Positions 34,351 to 39,818 of a stretch of 39,818 nt of DNA are shown here, piece after piece; the stretch's first letter is position 1, and each line of letters begins with the position of its first letter. Where the stretch lies: NCBI GenBank assembly GCA_021202895.1, contig JAJQCE010000028.1:1-39818 (forward strand). Direction: 5' to 3'. The notes beneath the pieces are model-generated. The model was not told the DNA's origin. It ran no database searches and saw only the letters and a list, made by a program, of their open reading frames with translations. The position numbers and the translations under genes are program-made. This DNA comes from Ruminococcus sp. (GTDB taxonomy: Bacteria > Bacillota > Clostridia > Oscillospirales > Ruminococcaceae).

Positions 34351-35178
34351 TCAATCCAGTATCGAGGGATTAAAAATTGCGTATTCGCTGCCGCCGCCCC
34401 GCTCCATCACTCCAAGGCAGCAGGCTGCGGTTTTGCTTTCGTCTTTGCTGCTTATAGTTATACTGCCCTTTGAGGTGACGTAGATAAGCCCCATTCCGTT
34501 AATCGTTTCAAAAGGCACAGGGTGAAAGCCGTAAAAGGCAAGCTGTTCAGGCTGGCTTAAATTGTATTGGCTGTAAAGCTTGTCCGAGCGGAAAATCACA
34601 ATCGGCGCACCTGTAAAGCTGTCACAGAGGCGGTTGCCCGTGTCGGCAATCGCAGGGACGCTCAACTCAAAGCCTCCGAGCTTGTATCTGGCATGGTAAC
34701 GCTTCTGATAAGCCGCATGGCGGCGTTGTATCGCTTCAAACAAAGTGATAATCAGATAAACACAGCCGCAGCAAATCGCAATGTCAAGCAGTGAAATATC
34801 AAAGTAGACCGTGTAGTTTTTAATGCAGAGTATCGGACTTTTAGTAACGCTCACAAGCGCATAGCAGGCTCCTCCCATCAGAAGCTCACACATCAGATAC
34901 AGCAATATCCGCTTGAAAAACGATAATAATTTCTTAGGGTGAAAGGCTGTAAGTATTATAAGAGCGACAATGGCAGGCTTGCAGAGCGTGATTAGCAAGG
35001 CTGTGAAAAAGCTGTTGCTCTGCGCTGCGGCAAGCAGTGAACCGATTCCGCCTATTGCCGCTGCGGCTATTTCTCTTTTAAGCGGCAGGTCGTCATGCGT
35101 TATTTTGCTTATGCACCATATGTAAATGAGTGTTATTACAGCGTTGGTAATAACTAGCACGTCAATGTATATTTTCAA
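34351..35178 (-). CDS. spoIIGA: Sporulation sigma-E processing peptidase SpoIIGA
   Basis: Membrane aspartic protease that activates pro-sigma-E after a signal from the forespore. The 275-residue protein has about five N-terminal membrane helices (KIYIDVLVITNAVITLIYIW onward) and a C-terminal cytoplasmic half with the single aspartic-protease motif VPAIADTGNRL, working as a dimer in the family. I choose the TTG at 35178, since AGAGGTGAGAG is placed before it and the protein then starts (M)KIYIDV like known SpoIIGA; the open frame reaches 17 codons further upstream. Confidence 0.92.
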   Translation of the reverse strand: MKIYIDVLVITNAVITLIYIWCISKITHDDLPLKREIAAAAIGGIGSLLAAAQSNSFFTALLITLCKPAIVALIILTAFHPKKLLSFFKRILLYLMCELLMGGACYALVSVTKSPILCIKNYTVYFDISLLDIAICCGCVYLIITLFEAIQRRHAAYQKRYHARYKLGGFELSVPAIADTGNRLCDSFTGAPIVIFRSDKLYSQYNLSQPEQLAFYGFHPVPFETINGMGLIYVTSKGSITISSKDESKTAACCLGVMERGGGSEYAIFNPSILD

Positions 35179-35353
35179 AGCTCTCACCTCTTGCTTTAAG
35201 ACAATTCTACACCTGACAGGCAGGCGCAAAATGTCGGAATTTCAAGGAAAAATCCTGTAACCTTTTCGTGAAAAAAATCTCTTTTTGAAAACATTATTTT
35301 TTCAGTGCGTCAACATATGACTATCACAATCAAAGGGTAAGATATATGCATAA

Positions 35354-35433
35354 GGTTAAAGGACACCTGATCCGAACGAGCAAGAGAAAACACTCGGAAA
35401 GTTCGGGATGGGCGAGAGCCTGAAGTCCCAACC
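35354..35433 (+). ncRNA. Candidate structured RNA with a three-way junction
   Basis: Closing helix GGTT-aaa-GGAC (35354-35364) with GTCC-c-AACC (35425-35433). The first arm is ATCCGAACGAG...CTCG-gaaa-GTTCGGGAT (35370-35409) with a purine-rich loop; the second is GGC-GAGA-GCC (35411-35420), a GNRA-type tetraloop. G-rich and purine-rich loops favour the + strand. The surroundings are AT-rich, so the GC content stands out. I see no clear promoter, and I do not recognise the family. Transcription could end at the 35469 stem-loop. Confidence 0.5.
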
Positions 35434-35464
35434 ACATATTATTTTTCTCCATCATATTTACTGT

Positions 35465-35512
35465 AAAAAGCAGCAGCGGACACCTTGATTTTTGGTGTCC
35501 GCTGTTGCTTTA
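35465..35512. terminator. Strong bidirectional stem-loop terminator
   Basis: AGCAGCAGCGGACACC (35469-35484) pairs with GGTGTCCGCTGTTGCT (35494-35509) with one G-T pair. A five-base U-run follows on the - strand, ending the DUF2798 gene; a shorter T-run follows on the + strand. Confidence 0.88.
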
Positions 35513-35521
35513 ATAATCTGT

Positions 35522-36070
35522 TTAAGCCTTGTCGGCACATTCCGCCGCAAGCTTTTTACGCTCTTTGTTTTCTCCTCTGCGAAAAACAAGTCTGAAAATC
35601 AGTCTTGTAAGCGGTGCTGCTGCAAATATGTTCCATATAAGAGCCATCGGAAAGTTTTTAATTACAGTTCCTGCCCACATTGCCGCAAGCTGTGAAACAG
35701 GCTCTCCGCCTAAAATCACATTGAACAAAACTGCGGCGATAAGACTCATTGACGGACACATAACAAGTACTGTGCAGCCGCCCATGTAAAGCATTTTTGT
35801 AAAAGCTCCGTCCTTTTCGTCGTCGGTTATCCTTGCAGAGAGTAAACGACCGCTCTTGTTTCCGTACAGCTCGGAAATCACAAAGACAAACACCGCCATG
35901 TACATTTCCTCCAACGCTCCTAAGAATACTTCATTTGTCATATTGCTGAAACCGCCAGGCATTGACGCATATCCGTACTGCCACGCTTTGTTGTATACCT
36001 CCATTCCAAATGCCATAAGAATTGACATTATCACTCCAAAGCATACTCCTTCAGCCTTTGTTTTAGGCAT
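35522..36070 (-). CDS. DUF2798 family membrane protein
   Basis: A 182-residue protein with four to five membrane helices, starting MPKTKAEGVCFGVIMSILMAFGMEVYN, which matches the DUF2798 pattern (MPK-x-K-x-EG...G-x-I-M-x-x-x-M-x-x-G-M-x-x-YN). A second similar half (MLYMGGCTVLVMCPSMSLIAA) suggests a tandem arrangement. A basic C-terminal tail follows. GGAGG sets ATG 36070; the frame's further extension runs toward the leader terminator. Function unknown. Its leader contains an intrinsic terminator, so expression may be attenuated. Confidence 0.85.
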   Translation of the reverse strand: MPKTKAEGVCFGVIMSILMAFGMEVYNKAWQYGYASMPGGFSNMTNEVFLGALEEMYMAVFVFVISELYGNKSGRLLSARITDDEKDGAFTKMLYMGGCTVLVMCPSMSLIAAVLFNVILGGEPVSQLAAMWAGTVIKNFPMALIWNIFAAAPLTRLIFRLVFRRGENKERKKLAAECADKA

Positions 36071-36098
36071 AAAATACCTCCATCTTTCTTCAGACAAC

Positions 36099-36134
36099 AA
36101 AAAAAAACATACGAAAAAGCTGTTTCTTCGTATG
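36099..36134 (-). terminator. Leader terminator/attenuator ahead of the DUF2798 gene
   Basis: On the - strand CATACGAA pairs with TTCGTATG (plus 36108-36115 and 36127-36134), followed by nine U. It sits only 20-30 nt before the ribosome binding site. An upstream AAAAAGC could pair with GCTTTTT overlapping the 3' arm, a possible antiterminator. Confidence 0.75.
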
Positions 36135-36277
36135 CACGCTTTTTGGTGTCGGTGTTAAAATATACTGTTGATTTTAAAAATCATAAATAAAAGTATACCG
36201 CAAGTTTTTTTCACGTATATTAACTGATTGTTAAATTTTGTTCGCTGACGTTTTTTCAATTTAATCAAAAAAATGGG

Positions 36278-36306
36278 TTGACAAATGAGATGGAATGGGG
36301 TATAAT
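36278..36306 (+). promoter_or_regulatory. Consensus promoter of the 36313 RNA
   Basis: TTGACA (36278-36283), 17-bp spacer ending AATGGGG, TATAAT (36301-36306). Initiation is expected near 36313. Confidence 0.88.
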
Positions 36307-36312
36307 AATAAC

Positions 36313-36545
36313 AGCAACAGAGGTATCTGTTGAGCAGGTGACATGAGTTGCCGAGCATCTCGACGAAACTTAACAGTCGTGGCGAGATGCCTAGTGATGA
36401 AACCTTACTCATGGTCAGGGGTGTTTAAGGTGGAGCTTAGTTTATGGGGTTGCAAGTGAGCCAAGGCCTGAATAGGCTGGTGACAGCTGAAGAGAAAACT
36501 TGCATTTGAAAATAATGGAGCCTTGATGAAAGTCAAGGCTCTTTT
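36313..36545 (+). ncRNA. Structured RNA of about 235 nt, family not recognised
   Basis: Begins at a perfect promoter and ends at a strong intrinsic terminator, with no reading frame inside. Foldings seen: CAACAG/CTGTTG (36315-36332); CATGAGT/ACTCATG (36342-36348 with 36407-36413) enclosing GCATCTCG-ACGA/TCGT-gg-CGAGATGC (36355-36390); TAAG/CTTA near 36426-36439; TGCAAGT/ACTTGCA (36451-36457 with 36498-36504) enclosing GCCT-gaat-AGGC. It lies directly before an alpha/beta hydrolase gene, so it is either an abundant independent RNA or a transcription-terminating riboswitch-type leader. It does not match the common riboswitches, T-box, RNase P, tmRNA or SRP RNA as I remember them. raiA RNA is one family to test. 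Confidence 0.75.
36518..36545 (+). terminator. Intrinsic terminator of the 36313 RNA
   Basis: GAGCCTTGA (36518-36526) pairs perfectly with TCAAGGCTC (36533-36541), then TTTT. It lies 20 nt before the hydrolase start. Confidence 0.88.
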
Positions 36546-36565
36546 CATTGAAAGGAAGTGAGAAT

Positions 36566-37447
36566 ATGCCCGATAAATCCTTTCTTGCGTCGGCGGCGGA
36601 GCCTGTTATCCGCTTAACTGACGGCAAGAGAAAATTTGTAGATCGCGACGCCTGCACGGCTTATATAAGCTCAATGGCTAAGCAGAGCTGTCATTTGCCA
36701 GGCTTTTTCAGCGGCAGGATTTTTCAAAAGCAGCTTGACGGCTGCGTTTACTATGAAATACCGTCAGACGGCAGTGACGAGCGGATTTTATATCTTCACG
36801 GCGGCTCTTATTTTGCGCCTCCAAATTTTCTCCACTGGGATATGCTTGTTAGAATTGCAGAGCAGACTAAAGCGCAGATTCTCATTCCTATGTATCCTCG
36901 TGCACCGATTCACACTGTAAGCTCGGCTTACAGCTTCCTGAATACCTTTTACGAGAATATTCTGGAGGATAAAAAAATCAGCTTTATGGGCGATTCGGCA
37001 GGCGGCGGACTTGCTTTGGGCTTTGCGCTGGAGCTTGCTGAAAAAGGCAAGCCCTTGCCGCAGAGAATGGTGCTTTTGTCGCCGTGGATTGACGTTTCAA
37101 TGGAAAATGCCGAGATGACAGAGTACGAGGATTCAGACCCTATGCTCGGAATATACGGTCTTGCGAGAATGGGAAAAATCTGGGCAGGAAACGTCGACCT
37201 CCACGACCCTAAGGTAAGCCCGATTTACGGTGAGCTTTCGCTTTTGAGCGGCATAGATATAACTGTTTTTGCAGGCACGCACGAGATTTTTTATCCTGAA
37301 GCGCTAAGGCTTGAAAAGCGGCTTAAGGAGAGCGGCGCAGACTGTCGGCTGATTGTTGGCGAGGGAATGAATCACGTCTGGGTGAGCTACCCTATGAGAG
37401 AGGGAAGAGAGGCTATAGAGCAGATTTCAGAGCTTTTTAAAAAATAA
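36566..37447 (+). CDS. Alpha/beta hydrolase, acetyl-esterase/HSL-like
   Basis: A 293-residue cytoplasmic esterase of the hormone-sensitive-lipase group. Seen: the oxyanion motif YLHGGSYFAPP (HGG), the nucleophile elbow SFMGDSAGGGLALG (G-D-S-A-G), a catalytic Asp region in SPWIDVSMENAEM followed by TVFAGTHEIFYPEA, and the catalytic His in GEGMNHVWVSYP. ATG 36566 has AAGGAAGTGAG upstream; a TTG six codons earlier lies in the terminator tail and is unlikely. Substrate unknown. Its expression probably depends on read-through of the terminator just upstream. Confidence 0.9.
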   Translation: MPDKSFLASAAEPVIRLTDGKRKFVDRDACTAYISSMAKQSCHLPGFFSGRIFQKQLDGCVYYEIPSDGSDERILYLHGGSYFAPPNFLHWDMLVRIAEQTKAQILIPMYPRAPIHTVSSAYSFLNTFYENILEDKKISFMGDSAGGGLALGFALELAEKGKPLPQRMVLLSPWIDVSMENAEMTEYEDSDPMLGIYGLARMGKIWAGNVDLHDPKVSPIYGELSLLSGIDITVFAGTHEIFYPEALRLEKRLKESGADCRLIVGEGMNHVWVSYPMREGREAIEQISELFKK

Positions 37448-37475
37448 AACGATGCACTACGCATCGGTTTATTTT
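37447..37475. terminator. Terminator between hydrolase and tmcAL
   Basis: CGATGC-actac-GCATCG (37450-37466), followed by GTTTATTTTT on the + strand. Short stem between convergent genes. Confidence 0.6.
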
Positions 37476-37477
37476 TG

Positions 37478-38641
37478 CTATTGCATGGTTATTTTGACAG
37501 AATATTCGTTTTCAAGAACACCTGTGTTAAGCTGCATAAGCCTTGCCGCTCTGTTTTCAAGCTGACTGATTCTAAAAGCGTTTTCGCTTGTACCCTCAAG
37601 CTTTTTCAAAGATGTGGAGATGGGGATATTCCCTTTGGCGTTTCTAAGTATCTGTGCGCCTCTTTCGTTAAAGGCTAAAATTCGTATGTACGGTACGGGC
37701 AGGATGTCGCTTTTCTCAATTCCAAGCGCAAGATGAAGCACACAGCGGCGGATTCTTGCCAAAGTGACGTTTTTGGATTTTATTTTTAAGAGCAGACTCT
37801 CATAATCGTTCGGCGAATTTTCAGCTGCTTTGATTATTCTGTCAGCGACAGTTTCGCTCATTTCAGGTAGCTTCATAAGCCGTTGCTTGTCGGCGGTAAG
37901 CAGGTGGTAGAAAAGCACACTGTCGGCGGCATGAGGGTAAAGCGGAGCGGGAGGAGCAAAGCCTTTGGGGATATATTCAGTAAATTCGGGATTTTCTCTT
38001 AAAAATGAGCCGCAGGCAAAGGCACTTTCGATTGTTTCATGAGAAGTCCTGTCTATCTTCTCGTTCGTCCAGTTATGATTCATACCTATCCGCTTTATCG
38101 GCATAATGTCAGTGTCTGGACAGTGTCTTTTGAGCGCACGGATATATTCAACTGCAAGTGTGCTGTTTGGAGAAGCTAAAATTTTTGCTCCGTCTTCACC
38201 AATTTTTTCAGTGGCAGCCTGTTCAATTGCAGATGGGTATGACGCTCCGTCTGCGACAAGAGAGCGCAAAAGCTCGCTGTCTTCAAGCTCGTCAAGTGTT
38301 TTAGCGGCTTCAAGCAGCTTGTCCTTGTCAGGATATTCGCTCCCGAAAGCTAGTGTGTCGATTGAAAGCTGAGAGAGTATCTGAACGCTTGAATCGGCAA
38401 AGGTTTTCGCACTGCTGCATGAATATGGCGCAGAAAGTTCAACTACAAGATCCGCTCCGTTTTTGATTGCGGCTTGGGCACGAAAATACTTTGAGCAGCA
38501 AGCCGTTTCACCTCGCTGAACTGCCGCACCGCTCATTACAACGACAATTTTGTCCGCTCCGCTTTTGCGAACCTGCTCAAGCAGATAGGCATGACCGTTG
38601 TGAAAGGGATTAAATTCTGCGACTATTCCCACCGTTTTCAT
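37478..38641 (-). CDS. tmcAL: tRNA(Met) cytidine acetate ligase TmcAL (YlbM)
   Basis: ATP-dependent enzyme forming N4-acetylcytidine at the wobble position of elongator tRNA-Met. The 387-residue protein starts MKTVGIVAEFNPFHNGHAYLL, the nucleotidyltransferase-like HxGH signature, followed by VVVMSGAAVQRGE and the FAFGSEYPD-type segment (here LAFGSEYPDKD). A C-terminal helical part follows. Full length. Single gene, convergent with the hydrolase. Confidence 0.92.
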   Translation of the reverse strand: MKTVGIVAEFNPFHNGHAYLLEQVRKSGADKIVVVMSGAAVQRGETACCSKYFRAQAAIKNGADLVVELSAPYSCSSAKTFADSSVQILSQLSIDTLAFGSEYPDKDKLLEAAKTLDELEDSELLRSLVADGASYPSAIEQAATEKIGEDGAKILASPNSTLAVEYIRALKRHCPDTDIMPIKRIGMNHNWTNEKIDRTSHETIESAFACGSFLRENPEFTEYIPKGFAPPAPLYPHAADSVLFYHLLTADKQRLMKLPEMSETVADRIIKAAENSPNDYESLLLKIKSKNVTLARIRRCVLHLALGIEKSDILPVPYIRILAFNERGAQILRNAKGNIPISTSLKKLEGTSENAFRISQLENRAARLMQLNTGVLENEYSVKITMQ

Positions 38642-38710
38642 AGCTAAGTACCTCGCTTTAGATAAATCAGTCGGCTAGAAAAATTCGGTTTTCTAAAGCA
38701 TAAAGCTCTC

Positions 38711-38739
38711 TTGACAAAACCTCATTTTCACTGTACAAT
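38711..38739 (+). promoter_or_regulatory. Promoter ahead of the radC remnant
   Basis: TTGACA (38711-38716), 17 bp, TACAAT (38734-38739). The following leader (AATAAAGATAGAAAAA, CACGAAAAA) recurs in inverted orientation at 39425-39490. Confidence 0.7.
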
Positions 38740-38774
38740 AAAGATAGAAAAAAACACGAAAAAAGAAGAAAACC

Positions 38775-39370
38775 ATGAATAAACATATTCACAAAGGACA
38801 TAGATAACAAATGAAAGTTGAGCAAGCGGGATTTTCATAGCTTTCGTGAGCATGAAGTGTTGGAAATGCTGCTGCTTTTTTGTTTTCCATAGAAAAATGC
38901 AAATGAAATAGCACGAATCTTGTCAATAGGTTTGTAAATTTAGAAAATGTTATAAACGTAAATATAGACGAGCTTTGTGAGATTGACAATATTAGCAATT
39001 AGCAAAAATACAGCGGCACACTTGACATATTTTGGATCTGCATTTAATAAGCTTGGAATTACTGCGGATTCAACTGGGAATTTGCATATGCGTGAAACTA
39101 TCTTTGCGTTTGTATCAGTAAATAAAGTAGAAAGGACAGCTTTGTAAGGCTATCTATCCAAATATTGCCGAGAAATTTAACACCAATGATTTTAATGTTA
39201 AGCTTTGCATAAGAGCATCAATTTCAAAATCGCGGGAAAGAGGTTCTAACAATGACAAGCGAAAAAATTTTTGCAAATGGACTGTCAAAAGTAATATTGT
39301 GTTTTCAAATAAAGAATTTGTTTTGATTTTATCAGAAAATATTGTGAAGAAGTTAAAAACATTACAGTGA
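38775..39370 (+). pseudogene. Decayed radC/JAB-domain family gene
   Basis: Conceptual translation with frame changes reads MNKHIHKGHR, a stop, then MKVEQAGFS, a stop and +1 shift at 38838-38841, then FREHEVLEMLLLFCFP, KNANEIARILSIGL, a stretch with at least five stops, LAISKNTAAHLTYFGSAFNKLGI, and FAFVSVNKVERTAL. These match, in order, the N-terminal helix-hairpin-helix part of RadC-like proteins (HKGHRxRLKxRF, FxxHEVLELLLFxxIPRKDTNEIAHRL, GIGxNTAxxLKLIPEL). The catalytic JAB part beyond 39150 is hardly recognisable. Promoter remains, coding capacity is lost. Exact end uncertain. Confidence 0.82.
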
Positions 39371-39424
39371 GAGAAAACAAGTTTTGAGCAAGATAAAATG
39401 ATAAATATTTAGGGTATGAGTGAT

Positions 39425-39490
39425 TTTTACATCTTTTTCGTGTGACTTTTTCTATCTTTATTATACTCTAAAATCCAACTTTTTGTCAAG
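39425..39490 (-). repeat. Inverted copy of the radC-remnant promoter/leader
   Basis: On the - strand: TTGACA, 18 bp, TATAAT, then AATAAAGATAGAAAAA and CACACGAAAAAGATG, very similar to plus-strand 38710-38775. The outer ends of the two copies are about 780 bp apart. Confidence 0.75.
39460..39489 (-). promoter_or_regulatory. Leftward consensus promoter antisense to the radC remnant
   Basis: TTGACA (39484-39489), 18-bp spacer, TATAAT (39460-39465) on the - strand. No leftward gene is visible downstream. Confidence 0.7.
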
Positions 39491-39558
39491 CACTTTTTAA
39501 GGTTAAAAAAAATCTTTATGAATGAATGATTTATCTAATGGAAAAGTTTTTTTAAAAC

Positions 39559-39587
39559 TTGACTGTAAAAAAGAATTATGATATAAT
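39559..39587 (+). promoter_or_regulatory. Promoter of the AAA-ATPase-like gene
   Basis: TTGACT (39559-39564), 17 bp, TATAAT (39582-39587), about 45 nt ahead of the start. Confidence 0.82.
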
Positions 39588-39631
39588 ATAAAACAAGAAA
39601 GCAAGTATACCTCAAATAAAAGGAGGCAGCC

Positions 39632-39818
39632 ATGAACCAATATAAACCAATCCCAATCGGCGTTGAGGATTTCAAGCGCTTGGTAGACGACGGCTACTAT
39701 TTTGTAGACAAGACGCTTTTCATAAAAGAAATTTTAGATCGAAAAGGAGCAGTGAATCTCTTCACCCGTCCAAGACGTTTCGGCAAAACGCTGAACATCA
39801 GTATGCTCCAACGCTTTT
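39632..39818 (+). CDS. AAA-ATPase-like protein (partial, cut by window end)
   Basis: The first 62 residues of a protein starting MNQYKPIPIGVEDFKRLVDD, then GYYFVDKTLFIKEIL, and a Walker-A-like RPRRFGKTLNISMLQ. This is the N-terminus of the widespread AAA-ATPase_like (PF09820-type) family of gut anaerobes, whose full members usually run about 500-570 residues and end in a PD-(D/E)xK nuclease-like domain. They are often present in many copies per genome; role unknown. AGGAGG precedes ATG 39632. The rest lies outside the window. Confidence 0.88.
   Translation, partial: MNQYKPIPIGVEDFKRLVDDGYYFVDKTLFIKEILDRKGAVNLFTRPRRFGKTLNISMLQRF

Larger units (their letters stand above)
35179..35521. other. 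Intergenic region upstream of spoIIGA
   Basis: No protein gene. It contains a candidate structured RNA (35354-35433), a strong bidirectional stem-loop (35469-35509), and near 35241 an ATGTCGGAA that is one insertion away from a Spo0A box (TGTCGAA). No clear sigma-A promoter for spoIIGA was found. Confidence 0.5.

Noticed and set aside
35236-35250. Spo0A box for spoIIGA
   Set aside because: ATGTCGGAA differs from TGTCGAA by an inserted base and no matched promoter was found; too weak to annotate.
35370-35425. Hammerhead ribozyme, suggested by the three-way junction and CTGAT
   Set aside because: The core CTGANGA, GAAA and cleavage triplet are not in the required junction positions.
35361-35428. 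Resemblance to 5S rRNA (GGACACCTG, CCGAAC, GTTCGGGATGGG)
   Set aside because: The blocks are in the wrong order and partly in the antisense sense, and the folding is a different three-way junction. No 23S or 16S is nearby.
36313-36545. T-box, cobalamin, lysine, M-box, SAM, c-di-GMP or c-di-AMP riboswitch
   Set aside because: None of the conserved blocks of these classes (for example the T-box AGGGTGGNACCGCG) is present as I can read it.

Overview
The window looks like a chromosomal segment of a low-to-moderate GC, endospore-forming member of the Clostridia, most likely a Ruminococcus-like gut or rumen anaerobe. The evidence is a Firmicutes gene set (KtrAB, RNase Y, TrmK, HrcA/CIRCE, Mini-III, TmcAL, Prp-processed L27), the sporulation pair spoIIGA-sigE, rubrerythrin, AAGGAGG-type ribosome binding sites and consensus sigma-A promoters. 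Genus assignment is inference. No tRNA, rRNA, CRISPR array or intact insertion sequence was seen.

Layout. 1-2300: ktrB-ktrA potassium uptake, leftward. 2300-3020: AT-rich spacer with two copies of a DnaA-box-like cluster. 3022-8114, rightward: an amidohydrolase/deaminase, RNase Y behind a leader of about 470 nt, and an O-antigen-ligase-like membrane protein. 8167-9959, leftward: Nif3-like protein, TrmK, and a small DUF1858 protein. 10064-19455, leftward and tightly spaced: LysR regulator, GH2 beta-galactosidase, secreted serine hydrolase, GH26-like glycosidase, LTA-synthase-like sulfatase (with a C10 tract in the coding strand) and DAHP synthase. 19606-20407: a small conserved protein and a nitroreductase. 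20451-25320: the heat-shock operon hrcA-grpE-dnaK-dnaJ behind a CIRCE operator and an overlapping second, imperfect CIRCE. 25784-28327: solitary MazF, rubrerythrin (leftward), and a PrsW-like intramembrane protease with a zinc ribbon. 28391-33447, leftward: gdhA, then the rplU-prp-rpmA-obg-mrnC-yebC cluster. 33620-35178: sigE and spoIIGA. 35180-36565: two candidate structured RNAs and a DUF2798 membrane protein with an attenuator-like leader. 36566-38641: alpha/beta hydrolase and TmcAL. 38710-39490: a decayed radC-family pseudogene flanked by similar promoter/leader sequences in inverted orientation. 39632-end: the start of an AAA-ATPase-like gene cut by the window edge.

Functionally the segment is mostly housekeeping (translation, proteostasis, potassium, nitrogen and aromatic amino-acid entry reactions) with a carbohydrate/cell-envelope block in the middle. 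The points most worth a second look are the roughly 235-nt RNA with its own consensus promoter and terminator at 36313-36545, the smaller three-way-junction RNA at 35354-35433, the poly-C tract in the LTA-synthase-like gene, and the radC remnant with its inverted flanks. Start codons were chosen by ribosome binding site and family alignment from memory; no database search was possible.
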